DNA of 38,035 bases from Clostridia bacterium (GTDB lineage: Bacteria > Bacillota > Clostridia > Christensenellales > Borkfalkiaceae): assembly GCA_021203865.1 (NCBI GenBank), contig JAJQAJ010000095.1:1-38035 (forward strand). The letters are read 5' to 3'. Positions 1 through 8,542 of the stretch are shown piece after piece. Position numbers and translations under genes: made by a program. The number at the start of each line of letters is the position of its first letter. The first letter of the stretch is position 1. The notes under the pieces were generated by a model. It was given only the letters and a program-made list of their open reading frames with translations, ran no database searches and had not been told where the DNA came from.

Positions 1-3
1 TAC

Positions 4-31
4 TTTTAAAGGCGCGGCTTTAAGCCGCGCC
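4..31 (-). terminator. Terminator downstream of rny
   Basis: Two 10-nt arms (GGCGCGGCTT and its complement, 11-20 and 22-31) form a strong GC hairpin. On the minus strand it is followed by a short, imperfect T-rich stretch (TTTAAAAG). It lies just after the rny stop codon, so it probably ends that transcript. The U-tract is weak, which keeps confidence moderate. Confidence 0.6.
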
Positions 32-54
32 TTTCATAATGCAACCTTCAATTT

Positions 55-1707
55 TTACTTCGCGATTTCTACGACTCTCGCCTCACGAATGACGTTCACC
101 TTTATCTGACCGGGATATTCAAGCTCCGACTCAATCTTCTTCGCGATGTCTTTCGCGAGGAAAAGTGCTTGTGCGTCATCTATCACTTCAGGTTTAACAA
201 TAACTCTCACCTCTCGTCCCGCCTGGATGGCGTAACTTCTCTCGACACCGGCAAACTCCATCGCGATTGATTCAAGCTTCTCTAGCCTCGTCACATAGTT
301 GGCTCCGGTGTCTCTTCTCGCCCCAGGTCTTCCGCCGGAAATGCTGTCGGCAGCCGCCACAAGTTCAGCTTCAATTGTGAGGGGTTCTTCGTCACCGTGG
401 TGACTCGCTATCGCGTTGACGACGAATTTGTTCTCCCTGTATTTTCTCGCCACATCTGCGCCGAGCTGCACGTGCGTGCCTTCATGTTCAAAGTCAATGG
501 CTTTTCCTATGTCGTGCAAAAGACCTGCGCGCTTAGCAAGATTTACGTCAACACCGAGTTCCTGGGCCATGAGTCCGGCGAGCTTGGCCACCTCAATTGA
601 GTGTTTGTAGACGTTCTGACCGTAACTTGTTCTGTATTTGAGCCTTCCGAGAAGCTTAATAAGCTCCGGATGAATGCCGTAGATACCCACTTCAAACATG
701 GCGTTTTCGCCGGCCTGTTTGATTTCGACGTCAAGTTCTTTTTTGACTTTCTCGACGGTCTCCTCTATCCTCGCGGGATGGATTCTGCCGTCGGATATGA
801 GCTTTTCAAGAGAAAGTCTCGCAATCTCCCTTCTCACGGGGTCAAATCCGGATGCTACGACAACCTCAGGCGTGTCGTCAACTATGAGCTCAACACCCGT
901 CGCGTTTTCAATGGCCCTGATGTTCCTGCCCTCTCTGCCTATTATGCGGGCCTTCATGTCATCGCTCGGAATGGGTATGACGGAGACCGTCATCTCAGAC
1001 GCCTGGTCACCCGCGCAGCGCTGAATGGCGAGCGCTATAATCTTTTTGGCTTCAGCCTCGGCGTCATCCTTCGCCTGCTGTTCGATGTTTCTCACCTGAA
1101 CTGCGACGTCCCTTCTAGTTTCATCGAGTATCTCTTCGGTGAGAAGCTTTCTGGCCTCTTCCTGAGTGAGCTTGGAAACTTTTTCAATCTCTTCCAGCAT
1201 CAACTCATGCTGGTGCGATAAAATTTCCTGAGTTTCCTTGACCTTGGCCTCTTTGGCCGCAAGATCGCGCCTCTGCGCTTCAACAGATTCGTTTTTCTTG
1301 TTGAGGTTGTCCTCGCGCTTGGAAAGCGAATCTTCTTTCTTTCCGAGGGTGTCCTCCCTCTGATTCAAACGCTGTTCCAACTTTGAAAGTTCGGCGCGTT
1401 TCTCTTTGGTTTCTTTTTCAAACTCGTTACGAGCTTTTAATTCCTGTTCCTTTGCCTCTAACAGAGCTTCCTTTTTAATTTTTTTTCCTTCGGCGGTAGC
1501 CTCTGCCACCATTCTATCCTGTAATGTCTTTAATTCTCCGTATTCCTTCTCGAATTTGTTTTTAAGACGAAAATAACCAAAGAAGTAACCCAACACTGCG
1601 CCCGCCACAATCAACACGGCGAAGACGACAATGAGCACGATGGCCCATGTGGGAGTTGAAGATGAATTATCTGCAAGAAACAGGAAGCTTTTGCCTAAAC
1701 CTCGCAT
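55..1707 (-). CDS. rny: Ribonuclease Y, membrane-anchored endoribonuclease
   Basis: RNase Y initiates mRNA decay at the inner face of the membrane and scaffolds the degradosome in many Bacillota. The 550-residue protein has the full family layout: an N-terminal membrane helix (about residues 20-45), a long charged coiled coil (about 50-215), a KH RNA-binding domain with [10 protein letters not shown] near residue 255, and an HD phosphohydrolase domain with LLHDIGK near residue 399. Length is slightly above the usual 520 because of a longer N-terminal leader. The ATG has a good AGGAGG six bases upstream. It sits downstream of recA and nadE as in many Clostridia, but a strong promoter in front suggests separate transcription. 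Confidence 0.97.
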   Translation of the reverse strand: MRGLGKSFLFLADNSSSTPTWAIVLIVVFAVLIVAGAVLGYFFGYFRLKNKFEKEYGELKTLQDRMVAEATAEGKKIKKEALLEAKEQELKARNEFEKETKEKRAELSKLEQRLNQREDTLGKKEDSLSKREDNLNKKNESVEAQRRDLAAKEAKVKETQEILSHQHELMLEEIEKVSKLTQEEARKLLTEEILDETRRDVAVQVRNIEQQAKDDAEAEAKKIIALAIQRCAGDQASEMTVSVIPIPSDDMKARIIGREGRNIRAIENATGVELIVDDTPEVVVASGFDPVRREIARLSLEKLISDGRIHPARIEETVEKVKKELDVEIKQAGENAMFEVGIYGIHPELIKLLGRLKYRTSYGQNVYKHSIEVAKLAGLMAQELGVDVNLAKRAGLLHDIGKAIDFEHEGTHVQLGADVARKYRENKFVVNAIASHHGDEEPLTIEAELVAAADSISGGRPGARRDTGANYVTRLEKLESIAMEFAGVERSYAIQAGREVRVIVKPEVIDDAQALFLAKDIAKKIESELEYPGQIKVNVIREARVVEIAK

Positions 1708-1788
1708 TTAAGCCTCCTGGAAATATGTTATTTAATAATATATCTTAAACCCCGTTGAAGGGGAAAAATCTTATATCATTATGTTTAA

Positions 1789-1817
1789 ATTTTACACTAA
1801 GTTAAAACAATTGTCAA
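1789..1817 (-). promoter_or_regulatory. Sigma-A type promoter for rny
   Basis: Minus-strand TTGACA (1812-1817), 17-bp spacer, TAAAAT (1789-1794). Predicted start of transcription is near 1782, giving a leader of about 75 nt. The leader contains a small hairpin (CCCC-TTCAA-CGGGG, about 1750-1763) of unknown meaning. Confidence 0.7.
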
Positions 1818-2310
1818 TTTGCGGGGCCCATAAATACAAGCGGGGCAGGGATATTTTTGCCGCTTTTCGCCTATTTCAGCGTGTGAAAAAATCAATAGCA
1901 AAACGTCATGCATGATAGAATGCGGAAAGCGCCGTCCTAAGCGCGCGAATTTAGCTGGTAAATTACGAGAGAGCCCGCAATTTTTTACCGTATTTTTCCT
2001 GGAGTTTATCAAAAGATGTCGTGGTGTATCTTTTTGAAGACATCAGCTTTATCGGAAAAAAAGCAATTTTTGGCTGCCGCCCGGGAAATTAAAAATTTCA
2101 ATGTCATTCTATTTGCCTCATTGTAATATGTGTAAAAATAAAGCGGACAGCGGGCTTTTACCTGCATCTATCTATTAGGTTTTCATGGAAATACCCATAT
2201 TTATCGAAGGCTTCCTTTCAGAAAGAGACTAAAAAGGTCATTTTTTTAATTTTTTTTCGAAACGAAATGAAGATACAAAAAGCGCGCTTCAAAAAAACAC
2301 AAAGGAAAAA
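1818..2310. other. Intergenic region with no recognisable gene
   Basis: About 490 bases between the nadE terminator and the rny promoter. A 71-codon minus-strand frame at 1797-2012 overlaps the rny promoter, has no ribosome binding site, and its product has no recognisable features, so it is not called. The plus strand carries poly-T runs near 2239-2256 that could end a small RNA, but no secondary structure or known RNA family could be identified. Confidence 0.4.
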
Positions 2311-2344
2311 TAGCCATAATAAAAGACCGGCGCAAAGCCGACCT
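2311..2344 (-). terminator. Terminator downstream of nadE
   Basis: Minus-strand hairpin AGGTCGGC / GCCGGTCT (2324-2344, eight pairs including two G-U, loop of five) followed by a T-rich tract (TTTTATTAT). It begins six bases after the nadE stop, so it closes the ftsK-nadE transcript. Confidence 0.7.
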
Positions 2345-2349
2345 CTTAA

Positions 2350-4257
2350 TCAAATTTTATCAAGCCACAATGAAACCTCGGCGTCAGACGGCATCCTCCA
2401 GTCGGACCTTGGCGACAGCGTGACGGAGCCGACTTTCACGCCGTCGGGGATGCAGGAGCGCTTGAACTGCTGGGAAAAGAACCTCTTATAGAACACAGTC
2501 AGCCATTTCGTTATCTCATCCTCTTCATACACACCGTCAAATGCAAGACAAGCTATAAATTTGATTTTATCAGGAGAAAACCCGAACCGCACTGAGTAAT
2601 AAAGAAAGAAATCATGAAGCTCATAAGGACCGACGATGTCCTCAGTCTTTTGGGAAATTTTACCTTTTTCATCGGGCGGCAAAAGCTCTGGTGAAATCTC
2701 CTGTGCCAAAATGTCGGAAAGTATTTTCTCAATATCGCCGCCGCGGCGAAGAGCTTCATATCCAATGAGATGTTTGACAAGAGTTTTGGGGACGGAACAG
2801 TTGACGGCGTACATTGACATGTGGTCACCGTTATATGTCGCCCAACCGAGCGCGAGCTCGCTTAAATCACCTGTCCCAATGACAATTCCGCCGTTTTGAT
2901 TGGCGAGATCCATAAGGTTAAGCGTCCTAATCCTGGCCTGCGCGTTTTCGTACGTCACGTCCCTTTTATTAGGATCATGTCCTATGTCGCAAAAATGTTT
3001 AGAAACCGTGTCGCCTATGGGGATGGTCATGGACGTGCAGCCGAGCGCCTCAATCAAATTTAAAGAATTTGAAAGTGTGGCATCAGTCGTTCCAAATCCC
3101 GGCATTGTCACGCATAATACTTTGCTTAAATCTTTTCCAAGTTCTTCAAAGGCTCTGCAGGTTACCAAGAGCGCGAGTGCGGAATCAAGTCCTCCCGATA
3201 TTCCTATCACGGCCGATGAAGATTTTGTATGTAAAAGGCGCTTTTCAAGCCCCCTGCACTGGATTTTCAAAATAGTTGACGTGCGTTCATCCAAAATCTC
3301 TTTGCTTTCCGGCACGAAAGGGTACTTAGGATATGTCCTCGTGAACCTGTCTATTTTTTTTTTAGACGTAAACGTGATAAATACGTGGTCCTGCGTATCT
3401 ACGCCCAAGAAAAACGTAGAGCTCATTCTCTGCCTTTCGGTGGCAAGTTTTTCCGTGTCTATCTCCGAGTATATCGCTCCGTTTTCAAAAAGCTCGCTCG
3501 AAGCGAGAATTTCGCCGTTTTCACATATGAGATTGTGACCCGCGAAAACCATGTCCGTCGTGCTCTCCCCGTCGCCGGAATCGGCGTAGACGTAACCCGC
3601 TATGAGTTTTGCGGACTGAATTTTTACAAGCTCGCGCCTATATTCCGCTTTGCCAACAGTCTCATCACTGCATGAAAGGTTCACGATGATGTTCGCTCCC
3701 GCGACGGCGTGTCTTATGGACGGGCTCTTCGGCGCCCAGAGATCTTCACAAAGCTCAGCGGAAACCGTGAAATCTGAATTTTCGGCGTCCCTGAATATTA
3801 TGTCGGAAGAAATAGGCACATCGGAAAATCCCGCGAAATTTACTTTATCACAAACATTGAGTCCTGACGTGAAATGCCTTGCCTCATAGAACTCACCGTA
3901 TTCGGGAATGAATGTTTTGGGAATGAGCGCCAAAAGCTTTCCGGAGCCTATCGCCGCGGCACAGTTGTAAAGCCTTCCGTTGCATCTTACGGGAACTCCC
4001 ATAAATACAAGCGCATCATAGCCTTCGGTCGACTCAATTACCCGGGAAAGTTCTTTTTCGGCGGCGTCCAAAAGGGCGGTCTGATTAAAAAGGTCACCGC
4101 ATGTGTAACCCGTGAGACAAAGTTCGGGGAAGACGACGAGATCCGCGTCTTCCTTTTTCGCTTCGTTTATCATTCTAATTAAGTTGTCGGCGTTGTGTCC
4201 GCAGTCGGCGACCTTTATTTCAGGGGTCGCGGCGCAGACTTTGACAAAACCAAACAT
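2350..4257 (-). CDS. nadE: Glutamine-dependent NAD+ synthetase
   Basis: Catalyses the last step of NAD+ synthesis: amidation of nicotinate adenine dinucleotide with glutamine and ATP. The 635 residues hold two domains. The N-terminal nitrilase-type glutaminase shows the catalytic triad as E45 (FPELCLTGY), K114 (PKTFIPEYGEFYEARHF) and C170 (AELCEDLW). The C-terminal synthetase has the SGGLDS ATP-pyrophosphatase loop near residue 355 and the GTGDLSELALGW segment. This is the long glutaminase-fused form. The start codon lies three bases beyond the recA stop, so it is translated from the recA message. nadE between recA and rny is not the usual Bacillus arrangement. Confidence 0.96.
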   Translation of the reverse strand: MFGFVKVCAATPEIKVADCGHNADNLIRMINEAKKEDADLVVFPELCLTGYTCGDLFNQTALLDAAEKELSRVIESTEGYDALVFMGVPVRCNGRLYNCAAAIGSGKLLALIPKTFIPEYGEFYEARHFTSGLNVCDKVNFAGFSDVPISSDIIFRDAENSDFTVSAELCEDLWAPKSPSIRHAVAGANIIVNLSCSDETVGKAEYRRELVKIQSAKLIAGYVYADSGDGESTTDMVFAGHNLICENGEILASSELFENGAIYSEIDTEKLATERQRMSSTFFLGVDTQDHVFITFTSKKKIDRFTRTYPKYPFVPESKEILDERTSTILKIQCRGLEKRLLHTKSSSAVIGISGGLDSALALLVTCRAFEELGKDLSKVLCVTMPGFGTTDATLSNSLNLIEALGCTSMTIPIGDTVSKHFCDIGHDPNKRDVTYENAQARIRTLNLMDLANQNGGIVIGTGDLSELALGWATYNGDHMSMYAVNCSVPKTLVKHLIGYEALRRGGDIEKILSDILAQEISPELLPPDEKGKISQKTEDIVGPYELHDFFLYYSVRFGFSPDKIKFIACLAFDGVYEEDEITKWLTVFYKRFFSQQFKRSCIPDGVKVGSVTLSPRSDWRMPSDAEVSLWLDKI

Positions 4258-4260
4258 CTT

Positions 4261-5352
4261 TTAAAATTCTTCCTTGTCCTCATCCCCGCCCTCAGATATG
4301 AACACATCTTTTGAAGGGGGAGCCTCTTTCCCTTGCTTTTTCTCTTCGTTCGATGCCCTGAAGGCCTTTATGATCTCTTTGTAAAGTTCGTCGGCGAGTT
4401 CGTGATGTTCTTCAAGGTACTCCCTCATCTTTTCCCTGCCGAGAGCGAGCTTCTCATCCTTGTATACGAACCAGTTTCCGGATTTTGTTAGCACGTTGTA
4501 TTCAACGCCCATGTCCATGATGCAACCCTCGTTGGAGATGCCCTTGCCGTAGATTATCTCGAATTCGGCCACTTTGAAGGGAGGAGCGACTTTGTTTTTG
4601 ACGACCCTGACCTTAGTCTTGTTGCCTATTATCTCGCCGCCCGATTTGACGCTGTCGCATCTCCTGATGTCGAGACGTATGGTTGAAGCGAATTTGAGCG
4701 CTCTTCCTCCGGGCGTGGTTTCAAGTTTCGCGCCGGACGGATTGTATCCGGTGGATATTTGGTCTCTCACCTGGTTGATGAAGAGAATGACAGTTTTCGT
4801 ACGGTTGCATATTCCGGTGAGCTTTCTTAGCGCCTGGGACATGAGACGGGCCAAAAGTCCGACTTTGGGCTCCCCCATCTCACCCTCTATCTCAGCCTTG
4901 GGTGTGAGCGCTGCAACGGAGTCGACAACAATTAGGTCGACCGCGTTTGAACGGACAAGCGATTCGACGATGTCGAGACCCTGTTCGCCGGAATCAGGCT
5001 GCGATAAATATACATCGTCGATGTTTACGCCGAGAGCCTTGGCGTACGTGGGGTCCATGGCGTGCTCCGCGTCAATGTACGCGGCTATACCGCCAATCTT
5101 TTGAGTTTCGGCTATGATGTGAAGGGCGAGCGTTGTTTTCCCGGAAGATTCCGGTCCGAAAAGTTCAATTATCCTCCCGCGGGGAAGACCTCCAACGCCG
5201 AGCGCGAGGTCTATCGCTATGCAGCCGGTGGATATGACGTCAAGGTCCATTATGCTGTCGACGTCGCCGAGCTTCATGATGGAGCCCTTGCCGTAGTGTT
5301 TTTCGATTGTTGTTATCGCGGCTTCCAATGCCTTGAGTCGTTCATCGTTCAT
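4261..5352 (-). CDS. recA: Recombinase RecA
   Basis: DNA strand-exchange protein for homologous recombination, and co-protease in the SOS response. At 363 residues it has normal length. It has Walker [10 protein letters not shown] at 66-74, the Walker B stretch [11 protein letters not shown], the L1/L2 loop region with [21 protein letters not shown] (split for length) and a strongly acidic C-terminal tail ending in EEF. It follows cinA with a 19-base gap that holds a GAGG-type ribosome site. No promoter and no GAAC-N4-GTTC type LexA box is visible immediately upstream, so expression probably depends on the long upstream operon. Confidence 0.98.
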   Translation of the reverse strand: MNDERLKALEAAITTIEKHYGKGSIMKLGDVDSIMDLDVISTGCIAIDLALGVGGLPRGRIIELFGPESSGKTTLALHIIAETQKIGGIAAYIDAEHAMDPTYAKALGVNIDDVYLSQPDSGEQGLDIVESLVRSNAVDLIVVDSVAALTPKAEIEGEMGEPKVGLLARLMSQALRKLTGICNRTKTVILFINQVRDQISTGYNPSGAKLETTPGGRALKFASTIRLDIRRCDSVKSGGEIIGNKTKVRVVKNKVAPPFKVAEFEIIYGKGISNEGCIMDMGVEYNVLTKSGNWFVYKDEKLALGREKMREYLEEHHELADELYKEIIKAFRASNEEKKQGKEAPPSKDVFISEGGDEDKEEF

Positions 5353-5371
5353 TTTAATTGTCCTCTATATG

Positions 5372-6436
5372 TTATTTAATGGTTTGATATGCCAAAAATA
5401 GTGCTTTGTTAATCGCGGTTTCAGTAATTGTCTTTCTGTCGCCGGATAAATGATGTTCAAACGCCTCAACCTTGCCTTCCGTTGCTACTCCAAAGTAGCA
5501 AAGTCCCACGGGCTTTTTCGTTCCGTCAGATTTGGGCCCCGCTATCCCGGTCGTCGAAATGGCTATGTCACAAAGTCCCGCGTCAAAAAGTCCGGACGCC
5601 ATCTCTTTCGCCGTTTGAGAAGACACGGCGCCGTATCTTGAAAGAGTCTCCTTTTTAACGCCGAGACGAAGCATCTTAGAATCATTAGAGTACGTGTTGA
5701 GCCCCTCGGTGAAAACCTCGGATATGCCCGGAACATCGACGAGCCTTTTCGCTATTCCGCCGCCCGTGAACGACTCGGCGACAGCGATTCTCATCCTGCG
5801 AAGCTTTAAAAGCGAGTAAAGTCTCTCCGCCAAAGACACATCTTCCATGGCGTAGATGTAGTTTTTAAGATCTCCGGCGACAGTACGTATGACGTCGTCC
5901 ACCTGCGATTTGGGAGCCATGTCACCGAACAGAATCTCAATCGTGTCCTCTAAGTACATACCGTGAACCCTGAAAAGAATCCCGGGCGAGTCAGCTTTTT
6001 TTAACGCGGCTTCTATTTCACCTACGGACGCTCCGACAGTCTTAATGAAGGCCGTCTGATAATTCATCTTAAACCTTTTGGAAATAATACCGCACACACT
6101 CTCGGGTGTGTTCATTTTAAGATGTTCGTCAGTCACAAAGACAGAGCCCGACGTAGTGTGCAGAGCGTGGCCTTCGGTGAACTTCGCGCCGTAGAGACTT
6201 TCCACGTATTTTTCAACAGTCTGGATGAGACTCTCCGGACAGACGATAACGCCGTTGTTGTATCCCGATTTCATGTCGGAAAGCGACTTTTTTATTTCCT
6301 CTCCCCCGTCATATCCGACATACTGTATCCTGTCGAAATACAAACCATGCGTGGCAAAGTACGACGTAAAAAGCTTCGTATCATCTCCGGAAAGTTCAAG
6401 CTTCTTGTTGTGTATGATTGTGAGACAATTTTTCAT
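5372..6436 (-). CDS. cinA: CinA-like protein with degenerate N-terminal domain
   Basis: The C-terminal half (about 210-354) is a clear CinA/PncC domain, the family that deamidates nicotinamide mononucleotide. It has MRIAVAESFTGGGIAKRLV and ISTTGIAGPKSDG. In most homologues the first motif reads AESCTGG, so C is replaced by F here. The N-terminal 200 residues occupy the place of the MoaB-like COG1058 domain but lack its GTELLLG and GGLGPT signatures, and the protein is about 60 residues shorter than usual CinA (about 410). The position directly before recA is the classic cinA position. Inference: the pyrophosphatase function of the N-domain is lost. Ribosome binding site is weak. Confidence 0.85.
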   Translation of the reverse strand: MKNCLTIIHNKKLELSGDDTKLFTSYFATHGLYFDRIQYVGYDGGEEIKKSLSDMKSGYNNGVIVCPESLIQTVEKYVESLYGAKFTEGHALHTTSGSVFVTDEHLKMNTPESVCGIISKRFKMNYQTAFIKTVGASVGEIEAALKKADSPGILFRVHGMYLEDTIEILFGDMAPKSQVDDVIRTVAGDLKNYIYAMEDVSLAERLYSLLKLRRMRIAVAESFTGGGIAKRLVDVPGISEVFTEGLNTYSNDSKMLRLGVKKETLSRYGAVSSQTAKEMASGLFDAGLCDIAISTTGIAGPKSDGTKKPVGLCYFGVATEGKVEAFEHHLSGDRKTITETAINKALFLAYQTIK

Positions 6437-6530
6437 TTTGAAAATTAAACTGAATGAACCTACCTCGCGTTTACGAAGACAACATGCCTATGTTTAAAAA
6501 ACTTTAAAAACTAACAGTCACAAGTTTTTT

Positions 6531-7205
6531 TTAGTCTTTGAGAACGGAGCTATTTTTGACTATATAGTTCACACCGGAGATTATGGTGAGAATGACTGCA
6601 ACGGCGAAAACAGAAAGCGCAACATAGTTAATTATCTCAATAGCGTACCACGAGGCAAATTCGGAAAATCCGGCTCCTACAAGGAAAAGCACAAGCGCGA
6701 CGTCCTGGAAGACAGTCTTATATTTTCCGACCATGTCAGCAGCAATTACAACCCCGCTGTCTGACGCGACGAGCCTAAATCCGCTGACGATGAGCTCTCT
6801 CGCGAGAATCAGCGCGACGCCAATCCCCGCAACAATGACAGCCCAGTTATTAAGATACATCGTGAAGAATATCTCATAACGAGACAAGAAGAGCACAAAC
6901 GCTGAAAGCACGAGAACTTTGTCGGCAATTGGGTCGAGAAATTTTCCAAAGTTCGTGACAAGTCCTCTTTTTCTCGCTATCTTTCCGTCAAGAATGTCAG
7001 TCAACGAGGCTACCACAAAGATGAAAAGAGATACAAAGAAATGGCTCTTGAATTCAACGTAAAAAAAGACAATGAAAACAGGTATCAAGACCATGCGGAA
7101 TATGGTCAGCTTGTTCGGAAGGTTCATGACACTTTTTTTTGGTGTCACGTTTTCATCGATTACTCGCTCACCCTCTTTTGAGGGCAATCTGTTTTCATCC
7201 GCCAT
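6531..7205 (-). CDS. pgsA: CDP-diacylglycerol--glycerol-3-phosphate 3-phosphatidyltransferase
   Basis: Makes phosphatidylglycerol phosphate, the committed step of phosphatidylglycerol synthesis, in the cytoplasmic membrane. The CDP-alcohol phosphotransferase signature is complete: D-I-L-D-G-K-I-A-R, then G and two further aspartates (DPIADK), about residues 70-95. Several hydrophobic helices surround it. Translation starts at an ATG overlapping the rimO stop codon (TGATG); a GTG one codon earlier would give a four-base overlap. The conserved part begins at the later MNLPNKLTIFRM, so a 27-residue charged N-terminal extension precedes it. An ftsK-rimO-pgsA-cinA-recA run is typical of Clostridia. 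Confidence 0.95.
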   Translation of the reverse strand: MADENRLPSKEGERVIDENVTPKKSVMNLPNKLTIFRMVLIPVFIVFFYVEFKSHFFVSLFIFVVASLTDILDGKIARKRGLVTNFGKFLDPIADKVLVLSAFVLFLSRYEIFFTMYLNNWAVIVAGIGVALILARELIVSGFRLVASDSGVVIAADMVGKYKTVFQDVALVLFLVGAGFSEFASWYAIEIINYVALSVFAVAVILTIISGVNYIVKNSSVLKD

Positions 7206-8542
7206 CACTCGTAATCCTCGGTTTTACCGTACAAATCGTAATCAGACGACCTCGTTATGAGTACATCATAATATTTTCCCTGTTCCGCGAGCGGGCAGTT
7301 AAAATAGACGACACCGTCAATTTCCGGAGCGGAAATATAGGACCTTCCCACAAAACATTGTCTCTCATAGTCTATGCCGTCGCAAAGAACCTTTATCTTT
7401 TTCCCAATAAAACCGGAAAGAAATTCTTTTGATATTTCTCTTTGAGCGGCGTAAAGCCTTTTCATCCTGTCCCTTTTTCTCGCGTTTTTTACCTGAGGTG
7501 TCATGTCGTGGGCCGGTGTCCCGTCCTCGCGGGAATACATGAAAAAACCGCAGTTTGTTAGGCGAGCATCTTTCAAAAAGTCCTCCAGCGCGTCGACATC
7601 ATCCTCTGTTTCGGTAGGGAAACCGGTTATAAACGTTGAACGTATTGCGATTTCAGGAATTTCGCGGCGAAGTTTTTCTATAAGCTCCAGATATGTATCC
7701 CCGGTTCCTTTCCTGTTCATAAGTTTTAAAATCCTCGGAACGCTGTGCTGCAAAGGGATGTCCATGTATTTAATGATTTTGGGATTGTCTCTGATTTCCC
7801 GGATGAGCTCGTCCGTCACCATTTCGGGATAACAGTACAAAAGTCTTATCGAGCCAATGCTAGGAAGCGCGGAAAGCTCTCTCAAAAGTTCACAGAGCAT
7901 TGGCGAGCCGTCTTTGGTAATGTCCGTGCCGTATCTTGTCACGTCCTGAGCGACCATGATGAGCTCCTGCACGTCGCCGAGATTTTTAGCCTCACGAACA
8001 AGATTTTCAACGGGATAGCTTATGTATTTTCCCCTTATTTTCGGAATGAGACAGTACGTGCAGTGATTGTTGCAACCGTCTGCGATTTTGAGATATGCGT
8101 AATGGTCCGGCGTTGACTGACATCTCATGGTGAAGAACTCGCCTTTTCCGAGTCCCACAAAATTCACACGTCTGCCGTCATACGCGAGCTCCAAAGCCTC
8201 AAAAAATCTCTCGTAGTCATATGTACCCAAAAATACGTCGACCTCGGGAAGTGAGGAGAAAAGTTCTTCAATGAATTTTTGCGGAAGACACCCGGTTACG
8301 ACAAGCTTTTCGGTGCCGGATGTTTTATACTCCGCGCATTCCAAAACGGTGTTTATGGCCTCGCGTCTCGATTCATTCAGAAACGCGCAGGTGTTGATTA
8401 TGATGACATCTGACCCTTCAAGCTCATCCTTTATAACGCCACCCCTCTCCTTTATGAGGAAAAGCAGCTTTTCTGAATCGACTCTGTTTTTGTCACAGCC
8501 GAGGGATATCAGCGCGAATGTTTTACCGGAAAAATCAACCAT
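7205..8542 (-). CDS. rimO: Ribosomal protein S12 methylthiotransferase RimO
   Basis: Radical-SAM enzyme that adds a methylthio group to the conserved aspartate of ribosomal protein S12. Domain order: UPF0004 domain with SLGCDKNRVDSE and NTCAFL and TGCLPQ cysteines, radical SAM CNNHCTYC motif binding the catalytic 4Fe-4S cluster, and a C-terminal TRAM domain with VGRSYISAPEIDG. The chosen ATG (MVDFSGKTFALISLGC) lies eight bases inside the end of ftsK, with GGTGA upstream. An upstream extension inside ftsK is possible but has no conserved residues. S12 itself is not in the window. Confidence 0.95.
   Translation of the reverse strand: MVDFSGKTFALISLGCDKNRVDSEKLLFLIKERGGVIKDELEGSDVIIINTCAFLNESRREAINTVLECAEYKTSGTEKLVVTGCLPQKFIEELFSSLPEVDVFLGTYDYERFFEALELAYDGRRVNFVGLGKGEFFTMRCQSTPDHYAYLKIADGCNNHCTYCLIPKIRGKYISYPVENLVREAKNLGDVQELIMVAQDVTRYGTDITKDGSPMLCELLRELSALPSIGSIRLLYCYPEMVTDELIREIRDNPKIIKYMDIPLQHSVPRILKLMNRKGTGDTYLELIEKLRREIPEIAIRSTFITGFPTETEDDVDALEDFLKDARLTNCGFFMYSREDGTPAHDMTPQVKNARKRDRMKRLYAAQREISKEFLSGFIGKKIKVLCDGIDYERQCFVGRSYISAPEIDGVVYFNCPLAEQGKYYDVLITRSSDYDLYGKTEDYE

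Noticed and set aside
601-1221. 206-codon plus-strand frame opposite rny
   Set aside because: Lies wholly within the conserved KH and coiled-coil coding region of rny.
1797-2012. 71-codon minus-strand frame upstream of rny
   Set aside because: Overlaps the rny promoter, no ribosome site, no recognisable protein features.
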